From NCBI RefSeq assembly GCF_001676785.2, contig NZ_CP015910.2, forward strand, positions 1,860,001 through 1,924,000: 64,000 nucleotides of DNA. Reading direction: 5' to 3'. Both the position numbers and the translations under genes were made by a program. Below the pieces are notes generated by a model. The model did no database searches, was not told where the DNA came from, and saw only the letters and a program-made list of their open reading frames with translations. Below are positions 1 through 7,636 of this stretch, piece after piece; within the stretch, counting starts at the first letter, position 1; each line of letters starts with the position of its first letter. Source of the DNA: Brachyspira hyodysenteriae ATCC 27164. GTDB taxonomy: Bacteria > Spirochaetota > Brachyspiria > Brachyspirales > Brachyspiraceae.

Positions 1-1
1 T

Positions 2-973
2 TTATTATATTATAAAGAGGATCAAAATATAAATCAAGATAATTTTTTTCACTATTTTGATATTTTGTATAATAAAGCATTAGAAGAAATAAAAAATAGA
101 TTAAATAATTTACCTATAAATAAAAAAGAATATAGTTTGGAACAGATATCAAAAGAAGTATTTAATCTAAATATTGATGGTGCTGAGAGATTGAATATGT
201 ATTATAAAGTTCAATTTGAAGCAATGATATATGTATTTAAAGATTATTATAAGATTATATCAAATAATTTTAGAGATTTAGAAAATTTTTATAATAATAT
301 AAAATTTCATGGAGCATTACAATATTATCTATATTTGTATGGAAATATTTTATGTATTTTGGGAGAATTTGAAATTAGAAATGGTATAAAACCTATTAGA
401 GAATTTGTTATAAAAAATAGAGTAGATAGTTTTGAAGTTTTTAATAGTTCATTAAATTTAAAAAATGATAATATACCATTATCTCCTCTATTATCATTTA
501 ATAGTAGTGTATTTTTGATAAGACAATCAATAGAGTTAAAATTAAAAAACATGTTAGGTATAGATTATATTTTAGATATAGATAATAAGGAGTTAGTAAA
601 AATTCCTGGTGATTCATTATTGGACTTTGTTTTTAATAATAAAAATATAGAAATTCCAGATACAATCCAAAAGGGAATTTTAAAAAAAATTCATGAATGG
701 ACACAGTTATTTATACATGGAGGATTTATTATCAATATTTGGCAGATACATATAGCTCATATAATATTAAAAGATTTATTTCAACCCAATTCTTATGAAC
801 ATGATGATAAAAGGATATTTAGTATATATGGATCTGTAAAGATGAAAAAAAATTATTATGATAATCAATTAGATAAAGAAATTATAGATTATTTGAAGAA
901 AACATATAAATACGTATCAAATAAGAATATAGAAATAATCAAATTAAAAAATCCAGAAGCTATAATATATTAA
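2..973 (+). CDS. Hypothetical protein, 5'-truncated by the window; possible HEPN-like fold
   Basis: The frame is open to the first bases of the window, so the true start lies outside; the TTG at 65 is only an internal codon. About 323 residues are visible, mostly predicted helical, with no signal peptide and no clear membrane segment. The segments IRQSIELKLK and, about 70 residues later, WTQLFIHGG resemble the paired helices of HEPN-like proteins, which are often RNases or abortive-infection factors. No clear RX4-6H catalytic motif is visible, so this is only a fold-level guess. The gene points toward the integrase gene (tail to tail, 90 bp apart) and could be cargo of the same element or a chromosomal neighbour. 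Function unknown. Confidence 0.7.
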   Translation, partial: LLYYKEDQNINQDNFFHYFDILYNKALEEIKNRLNNLPINKKEYSLEQISKEVFNLNIDGAERLNMYYKVQFEAMIYVFKDYYKIISNNFRDLENFYNNIKFHGALQYYLYLYGNILCILGEFEIRNGIKPIREFVIKNRVDSFEVFNSSLNLKNDNIPLSPLLSFNSSVFLIRQSIELKLKNMLGIDYILDIDNKELVKIPGDSLLDFVFNNKNIEIPDTIQKGILKKIHEWTQLFIHGGFIINIWQIHIAHIILKDLFQPNSYEHDDKRIFSIYGSVKMKKNYYDNQLDKEIIDYLKKTYKYVSNKNIEIIKLKNPEAIIY

Positions 974-1063
974 TAAAAAATTAAATTATTTAATGTTTAT
1001 CATTTTTTAATAAATAGAAATATATATCTTTTTTTGATAACAGTAATTATCGCAACTTAAATA

Positions 1064-1990
1064 TTATTCTGCCTCCAAACTTTTTAAATATATTCCTGTT
1101 ATAGCTATAGAGCTATGATTTAATGCCTGTCTAATAAGTTCTATATCTTTGGTTTGTTTGTATAGGGTAACAGCGAAATAATGCCTTATATCATGTATAG
1201 AGTAGGCGGCTTTTATTTTACCTTGATTATATAAACGCTTTGAACTTCTATAAAATATGTTCCTTATTACTTCAGAGCTTTTATTTTTGAAAGGATTATT
1301 AAAAGAAAGATTATTCTGTTTTAATAATTTAATAACTTTGTCAGTAACTTTCCAGCTTATTTCTTTGCCTTTTGAATATGAATAATATTTGTTATTTCTT
1401 ATTTCTAGTTTAGGTAAAGCACCAACACGCACACCGCATTCCATTATAAAAATGATGGCCACTTTTATAAGAGGATTTGATATATCTTTAATTATTAATT
1501 CAATTTCTTTTTTAGTTGGTACTTCCAAACGTTTCTTATTTTTTACAGGCGGACGAGTTTTTGTCCCTCGAAAAGGATTTTTCATAAACGGATACCTTCT
1601 TTCTAAAAAAGAAAAGAAAGATGAACAGGAAGAAACTAATGCACGTACACTTAAATTAGAAAGCTCACTAGAATTAACTTCTGTTATAAAATCATCAGCT
1701 TCTCTTGCTTTAATAAATAAAATATTTTTGTTATTAATTTTGCAGTATTCCTCTAGTTTATTAAGTCCATTTTTATACTGTCTTTTTGTGTGATTGCTTT
1801 TTGTTTTTGAACACTGCTTAAAAAAGTTTTCTTTCTCTGTTTCATAATCTATCTGTTTAATAAGCTGCTCTTCTTTCATATAGTCAAGTATATTTAAGTA
1901 GTTAGCTTGTTTGTAAAGAAGTTCTGCTTGCTCTTGGCTTATTATATTATTATTTTGTAATATTAATTCTTTATATTTTTTAGAAGCCAT
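1064..1990 (-). CDS. Tyrosine recombinase / integrase
   Basis: Site-specific recombinase of the phage integrase family, 308 aa, a normal length. The N-terminal part (about 60-140) is a helical core-binding domain. The C-terminal catalytic domain shows the full set of active residues: R188 (GVRVGAL), H266 and R269 (HDIRH), H292 (LNHSS) and nucleophile Y301 (GIYLKS). The start ATG has an AAAGG ribosome site. It is the last gene of the minus-strand block and lies at one end of it, the usual place for an integrase beside its attachment site. It should integrate and excise this element. No tRNA or convincing att repeat is visible next to it. Confidence 0.95.
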   Translation of the reverse strand: MASKKYKELILQNNNIISQEQAELLYKQANYLNILDYMKEEQLIKQIDYETEKENFFKQCSKTKSNHTKRQYKNGLNKLEEYCKINNKNILFIKAREADDFITEVNSSELSNLSVRALVSSCSSFFSFLERRYPFMKNPFRGTKTRPPVKNKKRLEVPTKKEIELIIKDISNPLIKVAIIFIMECGVRVGALPKLEIRNNKYYSYSKGKEISWKVTDKVIKLLKQNNLSFNNPFKNKSSEVIRNIFYRSSKRLYNQGKIKAAYSIHDIRHYFAVTLYKQTKDIELIRQALNHSSIAITGIYLKSLEAE

Positions 1991-2066
1991 GTTTATACCT
2001 TTTTATAAATTAAAGACTTATTTTTAGTCTTCATTTATATAAAAAGAATATAAACTTTTATAACTC

Positions 2067-2234
2067 CTAATTTAATTTTATTACTATATCACAAAGTAAA
2101 GCAACAATATTTGATAAAAAGAAACAAAGTAAATAGAACGCCTTAGCAATGTCATTTTTAGATGTTATACTAATAAAAATACATATAACACTGAATATTC
2201 CAAAACATATAGAGCCGATTTGATAAACCATCAT
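2067..2234 (-). CDS. Small two-helix membrane protein (55 aa)
   Basis: A short gene not listed among longer frames. Its ATG overlaps the TGA stop of the preceding gene in an ATGA arrangement, which implies translational coupling. The product begins MMVYQIGSICFG and has two hydrophobic stretches (about 4-24 and 34-52) separated by a short polar loop (SKNDIAK). The layout is holin-like, but small two-helix proteins are common in mobile elements and no specific motif supports a lysis role. It ends about 75 bp before the integrase start. Confidence 0.6.
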   Translation of the reverse strand: MMVYQIGSICFGIFSVICIFISITSKNDIAKAFYLLCFFLSNIVALLCDIVIKLN

Positions 2235-2461
2235 TTTATAACCTTATTCAATATATTTTCTACTGCCTGCATATAAAACTCTAAACTATGATTACACTCT
2301 AATCTTTCATTATTAATAGTTACAAACAGTTCATTTTTATTTTTTAGTTTTTTATAACTAACATTAATATTTTTATATTTATATTTTAATACTCCTAAAA
2401 TATCATTCATTCTTCTGAACTCATCATTTACATCATTATAATTAATAATAACTTTAATCAT
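2231..2461 (-). CDS. Hypothetical protein (76 aa) of the mobile element
   Basis: Short soluble protein beginning MIKVIINYNDVN, with a beta-alpha-beta-like alternation and no recognisable motif. Its start overlaps the end of the preceding gene (2454-2461), and its stop overlaps the start of the 55-aa membrane protein by four bases. It therefore belongs to a translationally coupled minus-strand series. Function unknown. Confidence 0.65.
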   Translation of the reverse strand: MIKVIINYNDVNDEFRRMNDILGVLKYKYKNINVSYKKLKNKNELFVTINNERLECNHSLEFYMQAVENILNKVIK

Positions 2462-2807
2462 CTGTTTTTATCTCTTTAATGTATTTATTGACAAGTCTGT
2501 ATCCTAAGCATTGTAAAATCTTTATATAATGTAAAACTTCATTTAAATAATTACTTGAATATAATTTTTTACTGCTTCTACTATATAAAATAAATCTTTT
2601 TGTTTTCTTTTCATATATCAAAAAAAAATCTCTGCTTCTACCATTAGCATAAAAGTTTTTTATAGTAAAATAAAAAGATACAGACTGTTTTTTTATATTA
2701 TCCATCACAACTATATCTTTTTCATAAGTAAAAAATAATCTAGTGAATATTTTTGATATTATTCTTTTTTCTTTATTATTCTTAATCATTTTCCTCTTCA
2801 AAATCAA
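2454..2807 (-). CDS. Hypothetical basic protein of the mobile element
   Basis: About 111-117 aa, very rich in Lys, Arg, Tyr and Phe. Two starts are possible: ATG at 2807, or ATG at 2789, which overlaps the previous stop by 8 nt. The sequence GAAGAGG lies just ahead of the second. The C-terminal half (YLNEVLHYIKILQCLGYRLVNK) looks like a helical segment. No known domain recognised; the basic charge might suit nucleic-acid binding, but that is only inference. Confidence 0.6.
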   Translation of the reverse strand: MILKRKMIKNNKEKRIISKIFTRLFFTYEKDIVVMDNIKKQSVSFYFTIKNFYANGRSRDFFLIYEKKTKRFILYSRSSKKLYSSNYLNEVLHYIKILQCLGYRLVNKYIKEIKTDD

Positions 2808-2982
2808 TAGTTATTGGAATACCTCTGAGTAATGCTTTACTTAGGCATTTTCTGCATATATTTTTTATAACTTTTCTATATTTAGTTCTGCATTTTTTAT
2901 CTTTAACTCTTATTGTTATTTTACATGAAATTAAAGCATTATCATATTGTTTTTTATTTAATCCGCATATACAGCAAATCAT
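2782..2982 (-). CDS. Small zinc-ribbon-like protein
   Basis: A 66-aa product with two cysteine pairs, CCICG at residues 3-6 and ICRKC near 42-46, spaced as in small zinc ribbons. The region between is basic (KITIRVKDKKCRTKYRK), which would fit nucleic-acid contact. A GAGG ribosome site precedes the ATG. It lies in the packed minus-strand block of the mobile element. The metal-binding call rests only on the cysteine pattern. Confidence 0.6.
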   Translation of the reverse strand: MICCICGLNKKQYDNALISCKITIRVKDKKCRTKYRKVIKNICRKCLSKALLRGIPITIDFEEEND

Positions 2983-3027
2983 TTTATACCTCTATTATTT
3001 TTGATTCTTGAATATTTTTTATTCCTT

Positions 3028-3228
3028 TCATTCTTTTTTATATATGTTGTTTTCATTACTATTATTAAGTTCTTCTATAATTAAATGTATTTTTTCCCTG
3101 TCTTCTTCAGATTGTTTAAACTCCCATGAATAAGGCTCTTCTAAATCGATAAGTTTAATAAAATGCTTTTTAATAATCAAAAAGCATTTTATTGCCTTCG
3201 CTATCCACTTTATCACCGTCTGCATCAT
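3028..3228 (-). CDS. Hypothetical small protein overlapping the preceding gene
   Basis: A 66-residue frame whose first ATG lies 59 nt inside the 3' end of the 386-aa gene. The N-terminal segment is hydrophobic and basic (VIKWIAKAIKCFLII) and the rest is acidic and helical (EEDREKIHLIIEELNN). No good ribosome site is visible for the first ATG; a TTG at 3180 is another candidate. A perfect hairpin covers the junction. It may be a separate gene or a +1-frame extension of its neighbour. Confidence 0.45.
   Translation of the reverse strand: MMQTVIKWIAKAIKCFLIIKKHFIKLIDLEEPYSWEFKQSEEDREKIHLIIEELNNSNENNIYKKE
3158..3192. repeat. Perfect 14-bp inverted repeat (hairpin) over a stop codon
   Basis: Arms 3158-3171 and 3179-3192 are exactly complementary around a 7-nt loop. 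The stop codon of the 386-aa gene falls in the loop region, and the downstream small gene runs through the arms. There is no long T tract, so it is not a typical intrinsic terminator. It could act as an attenuator or translation control element. Confidence 0.7.
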
Positions 3229-4330
3229 AGTCCCATCTGTTTATATTATCAGCATCTACACTTAATGGATCTTCTTCATCCTCTTCATCTATTCTATCAT
3301 TTGAATCATCTTCACCGAAAGATATTATTCCATTATCTTCTTCTAATGTTTCTTCAAAAGATTTATTTTTTCTTTTATCAATTTCTTTTTGTATATCTTC
3401 TCTGTAATGATCAAGCATTGTTACTTTTTTTAATTCTTCCAATTCTTCAATAGTAAGTTCTGATAGCCTTCTTCCTTGTGTTATTTTATTTTCAAGTTCA
3501 CGGCTACGATTAAACTTTCTGCCGTGTAAAATATGTTTTGCTGTTTCTGTAGTATTATAGAAATCAGATAATTCTTTATCTAATGAAATTATTTTTTCAA
3601 GTTCTTCGTCTGTAAGTTCATTATATGCTCTGCCGTTTGTTATAGCTTTTATTTTATTTTCAAGTTCTATTTTTTTTGATGTCTCATTATTTTCTGATTT
3701 AGTCATACTTAAATCAAAAATACCTCTTCTGTTTAATTCATTTTTTATATAATCTTTATATCCTTGCTCTAGCTCATCATTATTGTACAACTCAATTAAT
3801 CTATCATTTGTATATAAATTTAAATATACACCTTTACTAGAGCCATCTAGAGGATTTCTTGAATAGTCTTGGGAATAAGATTTGTTATCTAAACGTTTTT
3901 GAATTTCTTCTTCTATGTATTTTTCATCAAGAAGTGTAGTTTCTTTTAATTTCTCCAAATCCTCCATTGTGAATGTTTCAAGCATTTTATTTAAAATAGG
4001 TTGTGCTGTTTCAGTATATTTATCCATAGATAACTTTTCTTTCATAACAACAATCTCTTTTTCCATTAATGCTATGTATTCTAATTCATAATAAGTAAGT
4101 TCTGATAAATCTCTTCTTTTTTTTATTTTTTCTATACTATCAAGTAAACTATCAATATTTTCCCTATAAATTTTTTCCCTAATAGAGTTAACATCTAAAT
4201 TATTTATATTACTATTTTTTGATATAAATCTCTGTATAGCATTCATAACAGCATTAGCTTCTTCTTTATTATCGGACGTAAATGTTATCCCAAAACGCCC
4301 TTTATTTTCTATAAAGTTTACCTCTCTCAT
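3170..4330 (-). CDS. Mobile-element protein with internal duplication and acidic tail
   Basis: A 386-aa, highly charged and mostly helical protein with no signal peptide. Residues about 72-151 and 234-324 are diverged copies of one unit. Each contains an (L/N)ELT-x-x-ELE helix, a TETA segment, a second TMEDLEKL or TIEELEEL helix, and an ending like EEIQKRLDNKS or KEIDKRKNKS. The tail (about 329-386) is strongly acidic and includes DADGDKVDSEG, which resembles a single calcium-binding loop. The start overlaps the previous stop as ATGA and has a GAGGAAA ribosome site. Not recognised; a structural or scaffolding role is possible but unsupported. Confidence 0.7.
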   Translation of the reverse strand: MREVNFIENKGRFGITFTSDNKEEANAVMNAIQRFISKNSNINNLDVNSIREKIYRENIDSLLDSIEKIKKRRDLSELTYYELEYIALMEKEIVVMKEKLSMDKYTETAQPILNKMLETFTMEDLEKLKETTLLDEKYIEEEIQKRLDNKSYSQDYSRNPLDGSSKGVYLNLYTNDRLIELYNNDELEQGYKDYIKNELNRRGIFDLSMTKSENNETSKKIELENKIKAITNGRAYNELTDEELEKIISLDKELSDFYNTTETAKHILHGRKFNRSRELENKITQGRRLSELTIEELEELKKVTMLDHYREDIQKEIDKRKNKSFEETLEEDNGIISFGEDDSNDRIDEEDEEDPLSVDADNINRWDYDADGDKVDSEGNKMLFDY

Positions 4331-4572
4331 TCTTTATTTCCTCTTTTATTTTCTAATTCTCTTTTTTTAATTATTGCTTTATCTATCATAATTAAAAATA
4401 CACTTGCTGGTATATTTTCTTTTTTACTTACAAAGTCTATAAACTCAGATAATAAATATATAATATCTTCACCATTTATATTTTTTATATCAATTAATAC
4501 TTTTCCTTCTGATGCATCTTTTTCCAAATGTATATATTCTTTATTATCTGTTTCCATAACTAACCTCATCAA
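4327..4572 (-). CDS. Hypothetical protein (76-81 aa) of the mobile element
   Basis: Short acidic protein. The first ATG (4572) overlaps the HNH gene's stop by four bases. A second ATG at 4557 has a better-placed GAGG and may be the real start (product METDNKEYIH...). Its end overlaps the next start by four bases. Central hydrophobic helix EDIIYLLSEFIDFV and a basic C-terminus (KKRELENKRGNK). Function unknown. Confidence 0.65.
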   Translation of the reverse strand: MMRLVMETDNKEYIHLEKDASEGKVLIDIKNINGEDIIYLLSEFIDFVSKKENIPASVFLIMIDKAIIKKRELENKRGNKE

Positions 4573-4838
4573 TAATCTTTCTTTTTATTTCCAAAAGCTC
4601 CGTCTTCTTTTGCTGTTTTTCTGCTATGACATCTTCTGCATAGAGCCTGCAAGTTGCTTTTATCATAAAACAAAGGATCATCTTCGCTTTCTACTCTTTT
4701 TATATGATCCACATGTTCAGCAAAGTTATGGCACTCAGCAAAGTTTTTACAAAGCGGATTTTTATTTAAAAAACTTTCTCTCAATGCTCGCCATTTTTTA
4801 CTTTGATATCTTTTATATGCTTTTTCATTACTTCGCAT
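4569..4838 (-). CDS. HNH endonuclease, phage type
   Basis: Small single-domain nuclease (89 aa from the ATG at 4838, preferred over a GTG at 4847 because GAAGAG is better spaced). It shows the phage HNH layout: YQSKKWRALRESF, zinc cysteines C30 and C36, the EHVDHIK core (H42, D44, H45), N62 in SNLQALC, zinc pair C67 and C70, then H71. Such enzymes nick or cut DNA with a divalent metal and usually sit beside terminase genes, where they assist genome packaging. No terminase is present here, so its role is unclear: packaging helper of a satellite, or a homing-type activity. Confidence 0.9.
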   Translation of the reverse strand: MRSNEKAYKRYQSKKWRALRESFLNKNPLCKNFAECHNFAEHVDHIKRVESEDDPLFYDKSNLQALCRRCHSRKTAKEDGAFGNKKKDY

Positions 4839-4910
4839 TATAAACACTCTTCACTTTTGAACATCTTATTTACAAGTTATCAGCATTGTTAACAGCTTAT
4901 AAACATAGCA

Positions 4911-5189
4911 TTATTCATTATTAGCTATCTCATCTTCTATATCAGTTAACACTGATTCAAACTCTTCATAGCAGTACGGAGTCTGTCCATCTATACATAT
5001 TTTAAATGCTCCATCTTCTAAATCTATATAGCAGTTACATAAATCGTTATTAATTTCTAATCTGTTTCTTTTAATCTCCATATCATCTTTTAATACAGGA
5101 TATTGTTCAGCTATTTTATTTGATACAGCTTCTAAAATAGCTATTTTTGTACAAACATAATGTTCACGCAATTTTTTTAAAAATATCAT
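4911..5189 (-). CDS. Hypothetical protein (92 aa) of the mobile element
   Basis: Acidic small protein with an AAGGAG ribosome site. The N-terminus is helical (LKKLREHYVCTKIAILEAVSNKIAEQYP), followed by an apparent beta segment (CNCYIDLEDGAFKICIDGQT) and an acidic helix (ESVLTDIEDEIANNE). No known family recognised. Position between the helicase loader and the HNH gene suggests an early accessory function of the element. Confidence 0.65.
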   Translation of the reverse strand: MIFLKKLREHYVCTKIAILEAVSNKIAEQYPVLKDDMEIKRNRLEINNDLCNCYIDLEDGAFKICIDGQTPYCYEEFESVLTDIEDEIANNE

Positions 5190-5200
5190 TTTTTATCTCC

Positions 5201-5464
5201 TTATTTACAATTTGTAAAATTAAAAAATAAATCTGTTTTTATATTATTGTCTCTATATATGATTTTATAACAAAGTTCTTTATATGCTCCTTCAATCGTA
5301 TCTAAACAATCTGAAGATAAAATAACCATTTTATTTTTTTTATCATCTTCAATAATTAAATGATAGCTTTTGATTAATAATTGATTATTCTCAAACTTAT
5401 CTTTATATATGCGGATAGGTTTTTCAATAAGAAATAAACTATTATCAGTTAATATTTTAAGCAT
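5201..5464 (-). CDS. Hypothetical protein (87 aa) of the mobile element
   Basis: Starts at an ATG behind AGAGGAAG. Predicted mostly beta-strand (SLFLIEKPIRIY, SYHLIIEDDKKNKMVILSS) with a short helix (GAYKELCYKI). No motif recognised. It lies 11 bp upstream of the 92-aa gene and 58 bp downstream of the helicase-loader gene on the same strand. Confidence 0.65.
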   Translation of the reverse strand: MLKILTDNSLFLIEKPIRIYKDKFENNQLLIKSYHLIIEDDKKNKMVILSSDCLDTIEGAYKELCYKIIYRDNNIKTDLFFNFTNCK

Positions 5465-5522
5465 ATAAACTTCCTCTTTTAATAAAATCTTATATAAATA
5501 ATCAAAATAATATTTTGACTAT

Positions 5523-6359
5523 TTAAGCAGTTATTAATTCTTTAAACTTCTGCATTTCAAGTTCTATAATATTCAAGTTCTTTAATCTGCTTGTAAGTCT
5601 TCCCTTAATTTCCTCAATATTATCTTTCCTTGCTTTTATATTTAAGCTGCTCATTAAACCGCCGTAGCTTTTATTTGATGTTAGTATCACTGTTTTTTCT
5701 AATGCTCTTATTTTATCAAATAGGTTATAATAGCCTTCAGCTGCATAATGAAAGCCTACGCTGTCAATGTCATCTATCATAATAATATCTGCGTATTTTA
5801 CATTGTCTATTTTTGCATCTATGTTAGATTTTAAATCTCTATCCTGTGCATTTTTATTGAATAAGTTTTTATGCATATCTTCAAAACTAGATGCTCTCAT
5901 ATACAATGCCTTGATATCATTAATAGCATATATCTGCCATAACATTTTAAGCATTGTGGTTTTACCTGTTCCGCTTTCTCCTTCAATATACAATGAGTTC
6001 ATACTACCTAATTCTAAATATTTTTTTATGGTATTTACTAACTTTTGATTATTAAACCTATCTGCAAAAATATCTAATGTCATATCATTATCTAATTTAT
6101 TAAATACATTATTGTATCTTTTTATTATTGTTTCTAACTCTTCTATTTTTCTTTTTATCCTGCTTTTTTCATCACTCACACAATAACATGCAACAGGAAC
6201 TATATCTTTAGTACCTTTCACAAATCCATACTCGTCACAATTTGTACATAAAGGATCTTTGCCGTCTCTTGCTGTTTCATATAATTTCTGCAAATGCTTT
6301 TTATAATTTAGCAGGCAATAGCTGCTATCCGCAGTTTGCAATTTTAGCATACGCTTCAT
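5523..6359 (-). CDS. DnaC/IstB-like helicase loader ATPase
   Basis: AAA+ ATPase, 278 aa, expected to load the replicative helicase onto the element's origin. Visible motifs: a cysteine cluster near the N-terminus (C38, C41, C58, C60, like the zinc-binding region of phage DnaC proteins), Walker A GESGTGKTT at 127-135, Walker B IIMIDDID at 191-198, sensor-1 VILTSNKS at about 224-231, and an arginine-finger-like RLTSRLK near 254. The ATG has a GGAGGAAA ribosome site and lies 35 nt inside the preceding replication gene, so the two are coupled. Initiator plus loader is a standard phage or plasmid replication module. Confidence 0.92.
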   Translation of the reverse strand: MKRMLKLQTADSSYCLLNYKKHLQKLYETARDGKDPLCTNCDEYGFVKGTKDIVPVACYCVSDEKSRIKRKIEELETIIKRYNNVFNKLDNDMTLDIFADRFNNQKLVNTIKKYLELGSMNSLYIEGESGTGKTTMLKMLWQIYAINDIKALYMRASSFEDMHKNLFNKNAQDRDLKSNIDAKIDNVKYADIIMIDDIDSVGFHYAAEGYYNLFDKIRALEKTVILTSNKSYGGLMSSLNIKARKDNIEEIKGRLTSRLKNLNIIELEMQKFKELITA

Positions 6360-7278
6360 TTATATTTCCTCCTTTTTCTAATTCATTTAATAAAAACTCT
6401 AATTTATCAAGCCCTCGAGGTATTAAATATTTTGTATTTTCTTCTCTTTGAGTTTTATTATCTTTGTTATAATTGTTATCATTATTTTTTGGATTTTCAT
6501 TTTTTTGGCATAAAGCCATTCTTAATAAGTCTTGAAGTTTTAATGAATATCTTTTATTTAGTGATAATTTTAAGAAATTAAACTTTACTATAGATAAGGC
6601 TTCATCAAAATTATCATGCACACGTTTTTTGAATATATCAATTAAAAAGCTAGTATATACTTTATGATATTTATGATTTATTTTAACGCCTATTAATTCT
6701 TTATGAAGCTCATTATATTTTTCTAAAAACTCCGCTTGCTTTTTATCCTCTTCTTTTTCTTCTGGAGTTTTTTCTTCTTCGCTTTTTTCTTTTTCATCTT
6801 TGATTAATTTCGGAGGCTGTAAAGGTTCTGTGTTTACATCTTCATTAAACAAGCTAGGCTCATCATATTTCTGCTCTACAGGTGTATCCATATTTCGTAT
6901 TGCTCTGTCTTCTTCGACTATCATTTCTATTGCTTTTTTTAATCCTGAGAAATTATATACTGTTCCCGTTCCTGCAAATCTATCGCCTATGTAAACATTT
7001 CTGCTTGAAAAAGTTAAATATCCTTTTGCATACAAGCTCTGCTTTTGTCTGTAATAATGTTTTTCTGCAGGATTTATTTCTTTATCTCTGATTTCTTTAT
7101 CTTTCTTCCAGCTCAAACTCATTACAGCAATAATAAACTCAAACTCGCTTGCTGTGAGTCCTAGTCTTTTTCTGTAATAAATTAATGTATTCGGTATTGA
7201 TGTAAAGCCTCTGTCAAGCATGGCATCGCCGTACGTTGCTATTAAATATTCACTTTTTATTTCTCTTTCAGTCTGCAT
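6325..7278 (-). CDS. Replication initiation protein, RepA_N/DnaD-like
   Basis: A 317-aa protein. The N-terminal domain (about 15-115) has a winged-helix pattern typical of phage and plasmid initiators: RGFTSIPNTLIYYRKRLGL, TASEFEFIIAVMSL, then a wing around RNVYIGDRFAGTG. A charged linker follows (about 140-195; EKSEEEKTPEEKEEDKK), and the C-terminal part resembles a DnaD-type helical domain. It should bind the origin and recruit the DnaC-like loader encoded immediately after it. Its start overlaps the previous gene by 11 nt, with a GAGGCGGAAGAG leader. Confidence 0.8.
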   Translation of the reverse strand: MQTEREIKSEYLIATYGDAMLDRGFTSIPNTLIYYRKRLGLTASEFEFIIAVMSLSWKKDKEIRDKEINPAEKHYYRQKQSLYAKGYLTFSSRNVYIGDRFAGTGTVYNFSGLKKAIEMIVEEDRAIRNMDTPVEQKYDEPSLFNEDVNTEPLQPPKLIKDEKEKSEEEKTPEEKEEDKKQAEFLEKYNELHKELIGVKINHKYHKVYTSFLIDIFKKRVHDNFDEALSIVKFNFLKLSLNKRYSLKLQDLLRMALCQKNENPKNNDNNYNKDNKTQREENTKYLIPRGLDKLEFLLNELEKGGNINEAYAKIANCG

Positions 7279-7636
7279 TCTCTTCCGCCTCTGTAAATAA
7301 TTTTTTTGCTAGTTTATATAAATTATCAAGATGATTTGTATTGTTATTTTTATCAAGCTCTATAGCCATTTCTATAGTTTTTATTTTTCTGTTTTTTGCC
7401 AATTTTTTAAGATTAATCTTTTTTATTCTTGCATATTCTGCATATAGAATCTCATATCTTAATCCTATTAATTTATTATTTCCAAAGCTCACTTTATAAA
7501 TATACTCATAAAGTTTTCTTCTGATGTTGTTATCAGATATCTGCTCTTCATTAAAGTTTGATAAATCTTTTTTATTAAATATTTTTTTTATAATATTTTT
7601 AAAAAATGATTTAACTCCTTTTTCCTGAACTATCAT
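7268..7636 (-). CDS. Hypothetical protein (122 aa) of the mobile element
   Basis: Lysine- and asparagine-rich helical protein with a well-placed GGGGAGAAG ribosome site. Segments: a basic N-terminus (GVKSFFKNIIKKIFNKKD), a helix around RRKLYEYIYKVSFGNNK, and a basic stretch (RIKKINLKKLAKNRKIK) that might contact DNA. No confident helix-turn-helix assigned. It is the first clearly translated gene after the operon promoter and is coupled to the initiator gene. Confidence 0.65.
   Translation of the reverse strand: MIVQEKGVKSFFKNIIKKIFNKKDLSNFNEEQISDNNIRRKLYEYIYKVSFGNNKLIGLRYEILYAEYARIKKINLKKLAKNRKIKTIEMAIELDKNNNTNHLDNLYKLAKKLFTEAEENAD

Noticed and set aside
1389-1793. A 134-residue plus-strand frame inside the integrase gene
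   Set aside because: It is the antisense shadow of the integrase, whose catalytic residues are all intact on the minus strand.
4850-4910. TTATTTACA, TTGTTAACA and CTTATAAAC considered as DnaA-box-like origin repeats
   Set aside because: None matches the TTATNCACA box well and there is no regular spacing; in AT-rich DNA such matches are expected by chance.
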